12,331 nt of DNA from Ruminococcaceae bacterium UBA7030 (GCA_002494125.1 DLBD01000148.1:1-12331), one strand, 5' to 3'; positions 1-7,029 are shown, counted from the first letter of the stretch. The notes: generated by a model not told the origin, from the sequence alone. Translations and numbers: made by a program.

Positions 1-914
1 CTGAGGCGGCTGAGAAAATGCGCCTGAGCAACGAGCGCAAGCTTGAGGAAATGCGCCTTACCGTTGATGAAAAGCTCACATCCACCCTGACATCAAGGCT
101 TAACTCCTCATTCAAAGCCGTGTCTGACAGGCTTGAAAATGTCAACAAATCAATCGGTGAGATGAAGGAACTCTCCGGCTCAATTACCTCAAATGTCACC
201 TCGCTCAACAGGGTACTTACAAATGTAAAGGCGAGAGGCACCTGGGCGGAGGTTCAGCTCGGCGCGATTCTCGACCAGACAATACCCGGTATGTACGAAA
301 ACAATTTCGTCTGTGTGCCCGGTTCACAGGACAGAGTCGAGTTTGCCGTTAAAATTCCGTCGGGCGACGGGATTACCGCCTATCTTCCGATTGACTCAAA
401 GTTTCCTATGGAGGATTACGCAAGACTCAGCACCTATGCCGAAAACGGCGACTTTGCAGGTATTGATGAATCAAGGAAGGCACTTGAAGCAACGGTAAGA
501 AACGAAGCCAAGATGATTAAAAAATATATAAGCCTTCCCGACACAACTCCGTTTGCGGTAATGTATCTTGCAACCGAAGGGCTTTATGCCGAGATTGTTT
601 CGTCAAAAACAGGCATCGCCGAAAAGATACAGGCTGACGGAATACTAATCGCAGGACCGTCGACCATTACAGCGCTTCTTAATTCGCTTGCAATGGGTTT
701 CAGAACTCTTGCTATTAACGAAAAGGCAAACGAGGTTTGGAAAATACTCGGCGTTGCAAAGGCTCAGTATGAAAAATTCGGCGAGCTTTTACAGACTGCC
801 AAGAAGAGGATTGAGCTTGCAGGCAAGGCGCTTGACGACGCAGATTTCAGAAACGAGCAGATACAAAAAAAGCTTAAAGGCGTCGAAGCTCTTGAAGGAG
901 ATCTGACAGAATAA
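1..914 (+). CDS. rmuC: DNA recombination protein RmuC, 5'-truncated by window edge
   Basis: About 303 residues are visible. The reading frame is open from base 3, upstream of the first ATG at 18, so the true start and the usual N-terminal membrane anchor and most of the coiled coil lie outside the window. The visible N-terminus is charged and helical, the end of the coiled coil. The RmuC domain follows, with typical stretches RGTWAEVQLGAILDQ, LPIDSKFPMEDY, TPFAVMYLATEGLYAEI and GPSTITALLNSLAMGF, then a helical tail with AKAQYEKFGELLQ. RmuC proteins are linked to limiting inversions and recombination at repeats, and the core resembles a nuclease fold; that role comes from the family, not from this sequence. 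No terminator is visible after the stop, and the next gene begins only 20 bases later, so read-through into the two-component genes is possible. Confidence 0.93.
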   Translation, partial: EAAEKMRLSNERKLEEMRLTVDEKLTSTLTSRLNSSFKAVSDRLENVNKSIGEMKELSGSITSNVTSLNRVLTNVKARGTWAEVQLGAILDQTIPGMYENNFVCVPGSQDRVEFAVKIPSGDGITAYLPIDSKFPMEDYARLSTYAENGDFAGIDESRKALEATVRNEAKMIKKYISLPDTTPFAVMYLATEGLYAEIVSSKTGIAEKIQADGILIAGPSTITALLNSLAMGFRTLAINEKANEVWKILGVAKAQYEKFGELLQTAKKRIELAGKALDDADFRNEQIQKKLKGVEALEGDLTE

Positions 915-934
915 AAACTTAATTTGGTGGCAAA

Positions 935-1642
935 ATGAACATTATTGTATGCGATGATGACAAATACACACTTGAGCAGGTGCAAACGCTCATTGAAAAG
1001 TTTAAAGCAGAATACAACAGAAATGACATAAAAGCAGATTATTTTCTAAATGCAGACGAAGCATTATTAAATAATTTTAAGTTTTATAGCATTGCTATAC
1101 TTGATATAGAAATGCCAAAAACGAACGGGATTGCACTTGCCCAAGAGTTAAGAAAAAACAATAAACAACTCATTCTTATTTATTTAACTGCTTATTCTCA
1201 ATATGTTGATGATGCGTTCGACCTAAATGCTTCAAGATTCTTTGCAAAGCCGGTAAATCCAGAACGCTTTTTCAAAGGGCTTAAAGCAGCTGTTGAAAAG
1301 GTTGAAAACGCAGAAGTAGAAGTATTTCTAAAGAATTGCGGCAAGACAATAAGGATAGAAGCAAGCGAGATTATACTTATCGAGGTGCACGGTCACGGTA
1401 CCAAAATCATTACAAAAGACGGAGATTATAATTGCGTTAAGGGTATAAAATATTATGAAGAAAAACTCACGGGGAAGTCATTTGTTTCAACGCATAGAAG
1501 TTTTATAATAAACCTCAATTATCTTGCCTCGTATGATAACAATTGCGCATATTTGATAGGCGAATACACTGTACCTATTTCAAGAAGATACAAATCAAAT
1601 TTTAAGAAAAAGCTTTTAGATTATTTTGGAGAAAAATTATAA
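935..1642 (+). CDS. LytTR-family response regulator (AgrA/ComE type)
   Basis: 235 residues. Residues 1-118 are a receiver domain with the acidic pocket at D7-D9, phosphoacceptor D57 (AILDIEMP), T85 (LIYLTAYS) and K105 (FFAKPVNP). Residues 126-233 are a LytTR DNA-binding domain, with STHRSFIINLNYLA (185-198) and VPISRRYKSNFKKKL (213-227). The family binds paired direct repeats upstream of target promoters and controls peptide-induced traits such as bacteriocins and virulence factors. The start is supported by TTGGTGG about 5 bases upstream of the ATG. It is followed by the kinase gene with only 3 bases between stop and start, so the two form one transcription unit. It is more AT-rich than rmuC. 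I infer that it controls the promoter region at about 2880-3000. Confidence 0.95.
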   Translation: MNIIVCDDDKYTLEQVQTLIEKFKAEYNRNDIKADYFLNADEALLNNFKFYSIAILDIEMPKTNGIALAQELRKNNKQLILIYLTAYSQYVDDAFDLNASRFFAKPVNPERFFKGLKAAVEKVENAEVEVFLKNCGKTIRIEASEIILIEVHGHGTKIITKDGDYNCVKGIKYYEEKLTGKSFVSTHRSFIINLNYLASYDNNCAYLIGEYTVPISRRYKSNFKKKLLDYFGEKL

Positions 1643-1645
1643 GAG

Positions 1646-2845
1646 ATGATTGGTTCAATATTTGATTTTATAATTGAATATTTGTTTTTTTATATATTTT
1701 CAAATAAAACAATTAAGGAAAAGAATAATAAAATACTTATTCCTCTTCTCCTTTTTTCTGCATACGCAACATTTGGTACTGCTTATAGTTATTCATGGCA
1801 TTATCACTTGCTTGGTTTTTTGGTCATTGCTTTATTTTCGCGGCTTTTACTTTCAAAAGAAAAAACATTATTTACCATTTTATACTCTATAATTCACACT
1901 TTATTTAACATAATAATCACTTACATAACTGACATAGTATCTTTCAAAGCCGGTTTTAGCAGAATTGTTTTATTTATTCTGCTCAAGGAATTACAGTTAA
2001 TCATATTTTTAACTGCATCAAATATAATAATATATATAAAAGAAAAGCGCAAATTAAAACTGAATCTATTGTTAATTCTATTATTTCCTTTACTTTTTAC
2101 ATCTGCTATGATCTTGGCACAAGTAGATATAGAAACAAACGGTTTTTATATAATAATATGTATTAATATAACAAGCGTAATACTATCGTCGTTATTATAT
2201 GTATTATTAGGTAATGAAAAGGTTGAGGATAAGAAGGAATATGACTTCGATGAGCAGTATATATATGTTCTTGAAGAACAGATAACCTCACTTAGCCATG
2301 CCATGCACGATGTTAAAAATCATTACAGCGTAATTAAGATGCTTGACAAAACCGAGGAAGTAAAAGAATATATTGAAGAAATAAGCGCTGAGCTGTCAAA
2401 CGAAAGCGTTGTAATGTTCACCGGAAATAAAGTTCTTGACATATTGCTTAGTAAATATAAAAAGCAATGTGAGGAAAAGAAAATCACGTTTTATGCGGAC
2501 ATACACACAAGCAATTTGAATTATATAGACGACAGAATTCTCACCGGACTAATAAGTAATCTGCTTGATAACGCCGTTCAATCTGCACAATGCAGTCAAG
2601 AAAAAAAGATTAATATTTATATACAAAATCATAATGAACTTGATATTTTGACGATTGATAATTCCTGTGACAGCAATTACGAATATGGAGAATATTTACC
2701 TACAATAAAAAAGGATTATAAAATGCATGGACACGGTATGCATTTAATAAAAAAATACTGTAAAAAGATAAATGCAGATTACAACCGGCAGTTTTCCAAA
2801 GAAAAGCATCTTTTCAAAACGACAATAGTTTTTCACAGAATATAA
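1646..2845 (+). CDS. AgrC-like GHKL sensor histidine kinase
   Basis: 399 residues. The N-terminal half (about 1-190) is a polytopic sensor with six to seven hydrophobic segments, near 5-19, 30-47, 53-70, 74-96, 106-130, 140-159 and 167-188. This is the layout of AgrC/ComD/BlpH-type peptide receptors. A short linker leads to the dimerisation helix with the phosphoacceptor H221 in HAMHDVKNH. The ATPase domain follows, with the N box LISNLLDNA (N305, N309), TIDNS (337-341) and a glycine box HGHGMHLIKKYC (361-372). The kinase should autophosphorylate and pass phosphate to D57 of the regulator encoded just upstream. No agrB/agrD-type signal-maturation pair lies beside it, so the ligand is unknown. 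The stop codon lies at the left edge of a strong terminator, which ends the two-component operon. Confidence 0.95.
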   Translation: MIGSIFDFIIEYLFFYIFSNKTIKEKNNKILIPLLLFSAYATFGTAYSYSWHYHLLGFLVIALFSRLLLSKEKTLFTILYSIIHTLFNIIITYITDIVSFKAGFSRIVLFILLKELQLIIFLTASNIIIYIKEKRKLKLNLLLILLFPLLFTSAMILAQVDIETNGFYIIICINITSVILSSLLYVLLGNEKVEDKKEYDFDEQYIYVLEEQITSLSHAMHDVKNHYSVIKMLDKTEEVKEYIEEISAELSNESVVMFTGNKVLDILLSKYKKQCEEKKITFYADIHTSNLNYIDDRILTGLISNLLDNAVQSAQCSQEKKINIYIQNHNELDILTIDNSCDSNYEYGEYLPTIKKDYKMHGHGMHLIKKYCKKINADYNRQFSKEKHLFKTTIVFHRI

Positions 2846-2875
2846 AACGGACTATCTAAAAGATAGTCCGTTTTT
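2844..2875 (+). terminator. Rho-independent terminator after the two-component operon
   Basis: A perfect stem: 2844-2857 pairs with 2861-2874 (core CGGACTATCT / AGATAGTCCG) around the 3-base loop AAA, followed immediately by a T run at 2871-2875. The A residues on the left pair with the T run, so it could also act in the reverse direction. It overlaps the kinase stop codon and uncouples the downstream secreted-protein gene from the two-component genes. Confidence 0.93.
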
Positions 2876-2901
2876 GCGTAAAAAGTGCTCAGTTTTGCAT
2901 T

Positions 2902-2936
2902 TTGACTTGACTACTATTGTTAAATAAAGCAATATT
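2902..2936 (+). promoter_or_regulatory. Candidate promoter for the secreted-protein/ABC transporter operon
   Basis: TTGACT occurs twice in overlapping tandem (2902-2907 and 2907-2912). The second copy is 18 bases upstream of AATATT (2931-2936). That gives a 5/6 match at -35, a 4/6 match at -10 and slightly long spacing, as would suit an activator-dependent promoter. It lies between the terminator at 2844-2875 and the gene at 3043, where a new transcription start is needed. The predicted leader is about 100 bases. The exact start is inference. Confidence 0.35.
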
Positions 2937-2995
2937 TAATTAAGAATCATTGCAATGAAAATTATTTGTTTCAATTCAAGGGGGAGTCAAGAAAA
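2902..2995. repeat. Imperfect inverted repeat TTGACTTGACT / AGTCAAGAAAA around the candidate promoter
   Basis: TTGACTTGACT (2902-2912) is the reverse complement of AGTCAAGAAAA (2985-2995) at 9 of 11 positions, with CTTGACT/AGTCAAG exact. A further TTCAAG lies at 2975-2980, 11 bases before the TCAAG of the right arm, so related TCAAG cores occur several times in under 100 bases. AGTCAAG is close to the AGTTAAG core of known AgrA/LytTR sites, but the usual spacing of about 21 bases between direct repeats is not met. It is a candidate operator only. Confidence 0.35.
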
Positions 2996-3042
2996 CTTTT
3001 AAAAAAATAAGAATAAACTATAAGAAAGGAAGAGAAACTCAT

Positions 3043-3438
3043 ATGAAATATTCGAGCCATAAAATTCTTTGTTCCATTTTAATTATTACAACCATATTAT
3101 CTACAGCGCCAATTTTTTCTTTTGCCTGGGAGCATCCGACTGCAGCGTCATACTGTGTTGAAATATACGAAGATCAAGATTATACTTATTCTGGAAGTAT
3201 AACTGACCCTCATGTTTATTTTGAAGGCAGAAACACCTCCACAACAAAAAGCTTAAGATTTCAACCTCAAAACAAAGCAACCGGCACTTGGGAAACAGAA
3301 ATGACCTATACAGTTTCAGCCGGCGGTATTCTTTATAAGACTGATTCCGAACACACCTCATCAAATGTTCAACACAGATTAAAGTTAAGTAATACCGCAC
3401 TTAATCACGGTGTAACTGGCTATGCTTGGGTTTGGTAG
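3043..3438 (+). CDS. Small Sec-secreted protein of unknown family (bacteriocin-like or signal candidate)
   Basis: 131 residues. Residues 1-28 look like a classical signal peptide: basic start (K2, H6, K7), hydrophobic core ILCSILIITTIL, and a likely cut after SFA at position 28, leaving a mature protein of about 103 residues beginning WEHPT. The mature part has one cysteine (C38), no lipobox, and no double-glycine leader. It is rich in Thr, Ser, Tyr and Trp and looks beta-stranded (SYCVEIYE, DYTYSGSITD, ETEMTYTVS, QHRLKLS). It ends in the aromatic stretch TGYAWVW. AAAGGA lies about 12 bases upstream of the ATG. Context: it sits downstream of a LytTR/GHKL system and directly ahead of an ABC transporter operon. 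I do not recognise the family. The locus layout recalls lactococcin-972-type bacteriocins, but I see no matching motif. A signalling protein or transporter substrate is equally possible. Confidence 0.85.
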   Translation: MKYSSHKILCSILIITTILSTAPIFSFAWEHPTAASYCVEIYEDQDYTYSGSITDPHVYFEGRNTSTTKSLRFQPQNKATGTWETEMTYTVSAGGILYKTDSEHTSSNVQHRLKLSNTALNHGVTGYAWVW

Positions 3439-3468
3439 TATTAACTCATAAAAAGATCAGAAGAAAGA

Positions 3469-3494
3469 CCCTGCACCATAAACCAGGTGCAGGG
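3469..3494 (+). promoter_or_regulatory. Stable intergenic hairpin overlapping the permease ribosome binding region
   Basis: CCCTGCACC (3469-3477) pairs perfectly with GGTGCAGGG (3486-3494) around an 8-base loop; six of the nine pairs are G:C. No T run follows, so this is not a standard terminator. The only purine-rich candidates for a ribosome binding site of the ATG at 3506 (AGGTG at 3485-3489, AGGG at 3491-3494) lie in the right arm, so the hairpin could lower translation of the transporter or act as a 3' stabiliser for the secreted-protein message. Confidence 0.7.
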
Positions 3495-3505
3495 CAGATA
3501 CAGAT

Positions 3506-5488
3506 ATGAAAGACATATTAAAAATCGACTTAAAATTATTATTAAAAACTAGATATACTATATTTCCTTATTTGGCAATATTTGTTTTTACAACAGGTAT
3601 TTATATATCTTGTTTTATAAATTCGTCATTAAACGACATAACAACAACTAATTATGAGATTTATCTTATACGATTATCTCCCTTCTATTTCATAATACAT
3701 TTATTTACATCATATTTATACACATCAAAAGTAAAGAGAGATAATTTTTCAGAAAGCCTTTATTGCGGCAAAAGCAGCAGCGGTAAGCTTTTGATTTCGC
3801 AAATTTCAATAATGCTTATTATTGTTTTTTTAACAAGCATGTTTGCATTTTTTATTTTTTATATATTTTCCTCAAAAGGCTTAAACGGCGCATATAATTA
3901 CTATATTTTGAAATTAGTATTATACTATTATTTCATGGCTGACACAGCGGCAATATTATTTGGAGCGCTTTGCGCTTGTATGAAGAAGTATTCTTTTGCA
4001 TATATAATGTTAACGTTATTTGCGCTTTTAACCTCACCGCTAATTATTTATTTTTCGAACTTCATATATGAATCAACCAACATATACATCGGCGATTTTG
4101 CAAAGCTCTTAATGCTATATCCGTGGGAGTTCAGCTACATAAACCATCAATTCGGATATCCATCTTTAATAAATCATCTGTTTATACCAAGCATATGGAT
4201 ATTATTATGCATCAATATTATTGCCATATGTCATATAAAACAATTAAAAAAATGGATGAAATGTTTTGCACTCCCGGCATTCTCTTGCTTATTTGTTACA
4301 TTTCTTTTTCTTGCAACTCTGACTTATTCTGAAGCGCCATATATAATCAACGATCCAAAAATCGGATGGAATAGTGAATACCATTATTATCTTCCAAATG
4401 AAAAAGATAAAACGCCGATTCAAATAAATGAACCGGCAAAATTCAAAATTGCCTATTATAACATCAAATTCCGAGTGCTAAATGAGCTTAATGCGGATGT
4501 AGAAATAGGAATAACCGATTCTCAAACCAATGAATATAGATTCACATTATATAGGGGTTATAAAGTAAAAGAAGTTCTTAACGAAAACGGTGAAAGCATC
4601 AGCTTTATTCAAGACGGGGATTATATAACAGTAACACCATCAAAAACAATTGAGAGTCTGCATTTTACTTATAGCGGTAGTTCAAGCTTGTATCATTCAA
4701 ATTATGAAAGTATTTGTCTTCCCGGAGGATTTGCATATTATCCGATCAGCGGTTTTCACTACACTTATGACATAGGCAGACAAGGCAGATTGAATGCCGC
4801 TTTAGATTACGAAACACAATTCAACGTTGAAATAAGCGGCGCTAAGGAGGTCGTATATACAAATCTTGAAAAAAACGGAGCAACAAATTCTTTCAGCTCA
4901 AAGGCAAACGCGCTTACAATTATCAGCAGCTACGCCCTAAAAGAAGCTAACATAGACGGTTGCAGAATTGTTTACTACGAAGGCAAAAATGAGCTTGAGT
5001 ATATGACTGATTTTGTACTCGATAACATTGATGTTTGTAAAGGCAAAAGCGTAATATGCGTTTTTGTATATGACAATGGTGTTGACGTAAAAAAATCGAT
5101 TTTTTCAGATCATATGACCATAAAGAATTCTTATGAAATAGGCAGTGTGCCATATTATGATAAGTCATATTCCTATCCGGCTATGGATGTATTTTATCGT
5201 TTTTTAACCTACTACAAAGAAAACAGTCAAATTAGACAGTATCTATATCAAATAGAGCAAAACTCTTTGTCTGAAGAAGATAGAATTCATCTTCAAAACG
5301 ATCCTGATTATTTACTTGCTGAAAAAATACACACCTACTCAGCTGATAAGGTTTACACTGACATTATAAACTTATGTGCAGGTAACTACGGACTGTTTAA
5401 TTCGACAAAGGAAATTGAACTTATAAAACTAATCGGAGAAGATGAAAACAGGATACTAGACGAGTATTTTGATAAAAACAGGAGTTAG
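3506..5488 (+). CDS. ABC-2-like permease with a large extracytoplasmic M1-aminopeptidase-like domain, no zinc site
   Basis: 660 residues. About seven hydrophobic segments (near 17-38, 55-74, 97-121, 136-157, 163-184, 225-243, 254-273) form the membrane half. With the N-terminus inside, residues 274-660 would be outside the cell. Residues 345-490 resemble the N-terminal beta domain of M1 aminopeptidases as found in permease-M1 fusions: FTLYRGYKVKEVLNENG, then dense beta strands, LHFTYSG (385-391), CLPGGFAYYPISGFHY (404-419) and VVYTNLEKNG (449-458). The expected HExxH and downstream Glu of the gluzincin site are absent, and the segment after about 540 is short and helical. The protein is therefore probably not a peptidase; binding of peptide or envelope material is inference. 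It is cotranscribed with the ATPase, which starts 4 bases after its stop. The M1 resemblance is by eye and should be treated as moderate. Confidence 0.75.
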   Translation: MKDILKIDLKLLLKTRYTIFPYLAIFVFTTGIYISCFINSSLNDITTTNYEIYLIRLSPFYFIIHLFTSYLYTSKVKRDNFSESLYCGKSSSGKLLISQISIMLIIVFLTSMFAFFIFYIFSSKGLNGAYNYYILKLVLYYYFMADTAAILFGALCACMKKYSFAYIMLTLFALLTSPLIIYFSNFIYESTNIYIGDFAKLLMLYPWEFSYINHQFGYPSLINHLFIPSIWILLCINIIAICHIKQLKKWMKCFALPAFSCLFVTFLFLATLTYSEAPYIINDPKIGWNSEYHYYLPNEKDKTPIQINEPAKFKIAYYNIKFRVLNELNADVEIGITDSQTNEYRFTLYRGYKVKEVLNENGESISFIQDGDYITVTPSKTIESLHFTYSGSSSLYHSNYESICLPGGFAYYPISGFHYTYDIGRQGRLNAALDYETQFNVEISGAKEVVYTNLEKNGATNSFSSKANALTIISSYALKEANIDGCRIVYYEGKNELEYMTDFVLDNIDVCKGKSVICVFVYDNGVDVKKSIFSDHMTIKNSYEIGSVPYYDKSYSYPAMDVFYRFLTYYKENSQIRQYLYQIEQNSLSEEDRIHLQNDPDYLLAEKIHTYSADKVYTDIINLCAGNYGLFNSTKEIELIKLIGEDENRILDEYFDKNRS

Positions 5489-5492
5489 CAGT

Positions 5493-6341
5493 ATGGTTTT
5501 GAGTATAAAAAGTCTTAACAAATCATTTGGCAATAAAAAGGTTCTTCAAAACCTGTCATATGATTTCGAAAACGGTATTTACGGATTGCTTGCACCTAAC
5601 GGAGAAGGCAAAACAACGCTTATTAGATGTATATGCGGTTTATACAACATTAAATCTAAAACAATATTTTTTAACGGTACGCCTATTGAAAAACTAAATA
5701 CCAACTCAATAAAGATAGGATATCTGCCGCAAAACTTCGGTATGTTTAAGGAATTCACAGTTAATGATATGCTTGAGCTTTGCGCAAACTTAAAGGGAAT
5801 AAGTAAAAAAGAAGCAATGCCGTTGATTAATGATGTTTTGGAAAAAGTTAACCTCGAGGGAGAAAAAAACAAAAAAGTTTCGGAATTATCCGGCGGAATG
5901 ATAAGACGAATCGGTATAGCTCAGGCACTACTTGGAAACCCTGATATATTAATATTCGACGAACCTACTGCCGGTCTTGACCCCGAGGAGAGATTGAGAT
6001 TCAAAAATATTATTTTCCAACTTGGAAGCGAAAAAATAATAATAATTTCAACACATATTGTTGAGGATGTCGAGTCTTTATGCGATAATATTTTGATATT
6101 GAAGGACGGAAACGTACTTATAAGCGGAAGTTGTGACAAAATAGCAAATTGCGCAAAGGGAAAGTTATATGTTATACCAAAGGAAGATATTGCAAAGTTA
6201 AATGTCCCATTTTCAATCCAAAGATATTTTGAAGCAAACGGCAAAAAATATGCACGAGTTTTATCGTCAGAAAATCTTGCATATGATAAAGCCGAACCAA
6301 GTGTCGAGGATGGCTATTTATGCATATTAAAAAGATTTTAA
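5493..6341 (+). CDS. ABC transporter ATP-binding protein
   Basis: 282 residues from the ATG at 5493, chosen over the in-frame ATG at 5469 because AGGAG (5480-5484) stands 8 bases before it and the longer form would overlap the permease end. Walker A is APNGEGKTT (34-42), with Ala in place of the usual first Gly. Also visible are the Q loop YLPQ (Q80), signature ELSGGM (131-136), Walker B ILIFDEPTAGLD with catalytic E157, and switch His H188 (ISTHIVED). A C-terminal extension of about 80 residues follows the nucleotide-binding core. It is the family type that powers ABC-2 exporters and bacteriocin or antibiotic resistance pumps. It probably energises the 660-residue permease and the 220-residue membrane protein that flank it. 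Its end overlaps the next gene by 22 bases, suggesting translational coupling. Confidence 0.95.
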   Translation: MVLSIKSLNKSFGNKKVLQNLSYDFENGIYGLLAPNGEGKTTLIRCICGLYNIKSKTIFFNGTPIEKLNTNSIKIGYLPQNFGMFKEFTVNDMLELCANLKGISKKEAMPLINDVLEKVNLEGEKNKKVSELSGGMIRRIGIAQALLGNPDILIFDEPTAGLDPEERLRFKNIIFQLGSEKIIIISTHIVEDVESLCDNILILKDGNVLISGSCDKIANCAKGKLYVIPKEDIAKLNVPFSIQRYFEANGKKYARVLSSENLAYDKAEPSVEDGYLCILKRF

Positions 6342-6982
6342 CACTTAACTACGAAAGAATACTGATATATATAAAAGCTCAAAAGGCCGTCTTTTTTCTT
6401 CCCTTGGTAATAAGCGGGTTGGTCTTGCCTTTTTTCAACATATTATACTTTGAAAAAGGCGTAAGCAATGAATCGTTTGTTGAAAAGGTTACTGAAAGCA
6501 CTTTACTTTTAATTCCAATTTGCTCGTCAATATCTATTCCTTTTTTGATAAAAGATTGTTTTGAAAGCAATGGGAAAGAAGCTTTATTCGTAAGAAATCA
6601 CAGCAAAATTCCTTTGGATATGGTGATTCTTTACTTAGTTAACTCACTAATTCTTATGCATCAGTATATCCTATATGAAAGTATTAATACCTTAATGATA
6701 TATGAAGCAATAAGAATAACGATAGCATCACTCTTCTTTTTTTCAATGGCATTTCTTACGATAGTAATTACCAATTCTTCTATCACAGCAACTGCAATAC
6801 AAATACTGTATTTAATCATAAACCTTACCCTACAAAGAAGCGAAGGATATAATCCGTTAATATACTATTATCCAACACTTATTAACGGCGAAATGCTTTT
6901 TGAACAATGCATTCCAATGTTTATTATCAGCTTATTGCTAATTGTTTTAAGCATAAAAGTTCAAAACAGAAAAACACTATAG
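6320..6982 (+). CDS. Small integral membrane protein, second ABC permease subunit
   Basis: 220 residues with about six hydrophobic segments (near 24-43, 62-78, 101-119, 130-150, 155-171, 197-213) after a basic amphipathic start (MHIKKILTLNYERILIYIKA). This is the size and layout of an ABC-2 membrane subunit lacking a large soluble domain. The ATG lies inside the ATPase gene, with GAGGATGG (6305-6312) upstream as a possible ribosome binding site. No conserved motif allows a finer call. Position as the last gene of the operon, immediately before a bidirectional terminator, and the overlap with the ATPase support a role as transporter partner, pairing with or substituting for the larger permease. 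An immunity role is possible if the secreted protein is a toxin; this is inference. It is very AT-rich. Confidence 0.8.
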   Translation: MHIKKILTLNYERILIYIKAQKAVFFLPLVISGLVLPFFNILYFEKGVSNESFVEKVTESTLLLIPICSSISIPFLIKDCFESNGKEALFVRNHSKIPLDMVILYLVNSLILMHQYILYESINTLMIYEAIRITIASLFFFSMAFLTIVITNSSITATAIQILYLIINLTLQRSEGYNPLIYYYPTLINGEMLFEQCIPMFIISLLLIVLSIKVQNRKTL

Positions 6983-6993
6983 AATAACTGAAA

Positions 6994-7029
6994 AAAAGCA
7001 AAGGTGGCCCACAAGTCACCTTTGCTTTT
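6994..7029. terminator. Bidirectional terminator between convergent operons
   Basis: AAAAGCAAAGGTG (6994-7006) pairs with CACCTTTGCTTTT (7017-7029), a perfect 13-base-pair stem including A:T ends, around a 10-base loop. An A run on the left and a T run on the right make it functional in both directions. It ends the transporter operon (stop at 6982) and, on the minus strand, overlaps the nfo stop codon at 7028-7030. Confidence 0.9.

Noticed and set aside
2955..3002. 15-codon micro-ORF (MKIICFNSRGSQENF) upstream of the secreted-protein gene, considered as a pheromone precursor
   Set aside because: No ribosome binding site, no leader or maturation motif, and the overlap with the repeat region suggests chance.
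3019..3024. TATAAG as the -10 element for the 3043 gene
   Set aside because: Transcription would start at or after the ribosome binding site, leaving no usable leader, and no -35 is visible.
3101..3400. 99-residue open frame on the minus strand opposite the secreted-protein gene
   Set aside because: It mirrors a better-supported gene with a signal peptide and ribosome binding site; no start signal or recognisable domain.
3043..3438. Assignment of the secreted protein to the lactococcin 972 family
   Set aside because: Only the locus layout is similar; the family's Gly/Trp/Tyr motif is not visible, so the family name was not given.
5469..5492. Earlier ATG for the ABC ATPase
   Set aside because: It lies inside the permease gene without its own binding site, while the ATG at 5493 follows AGGAG at good spacing and begins right at the conserved N-terminus.
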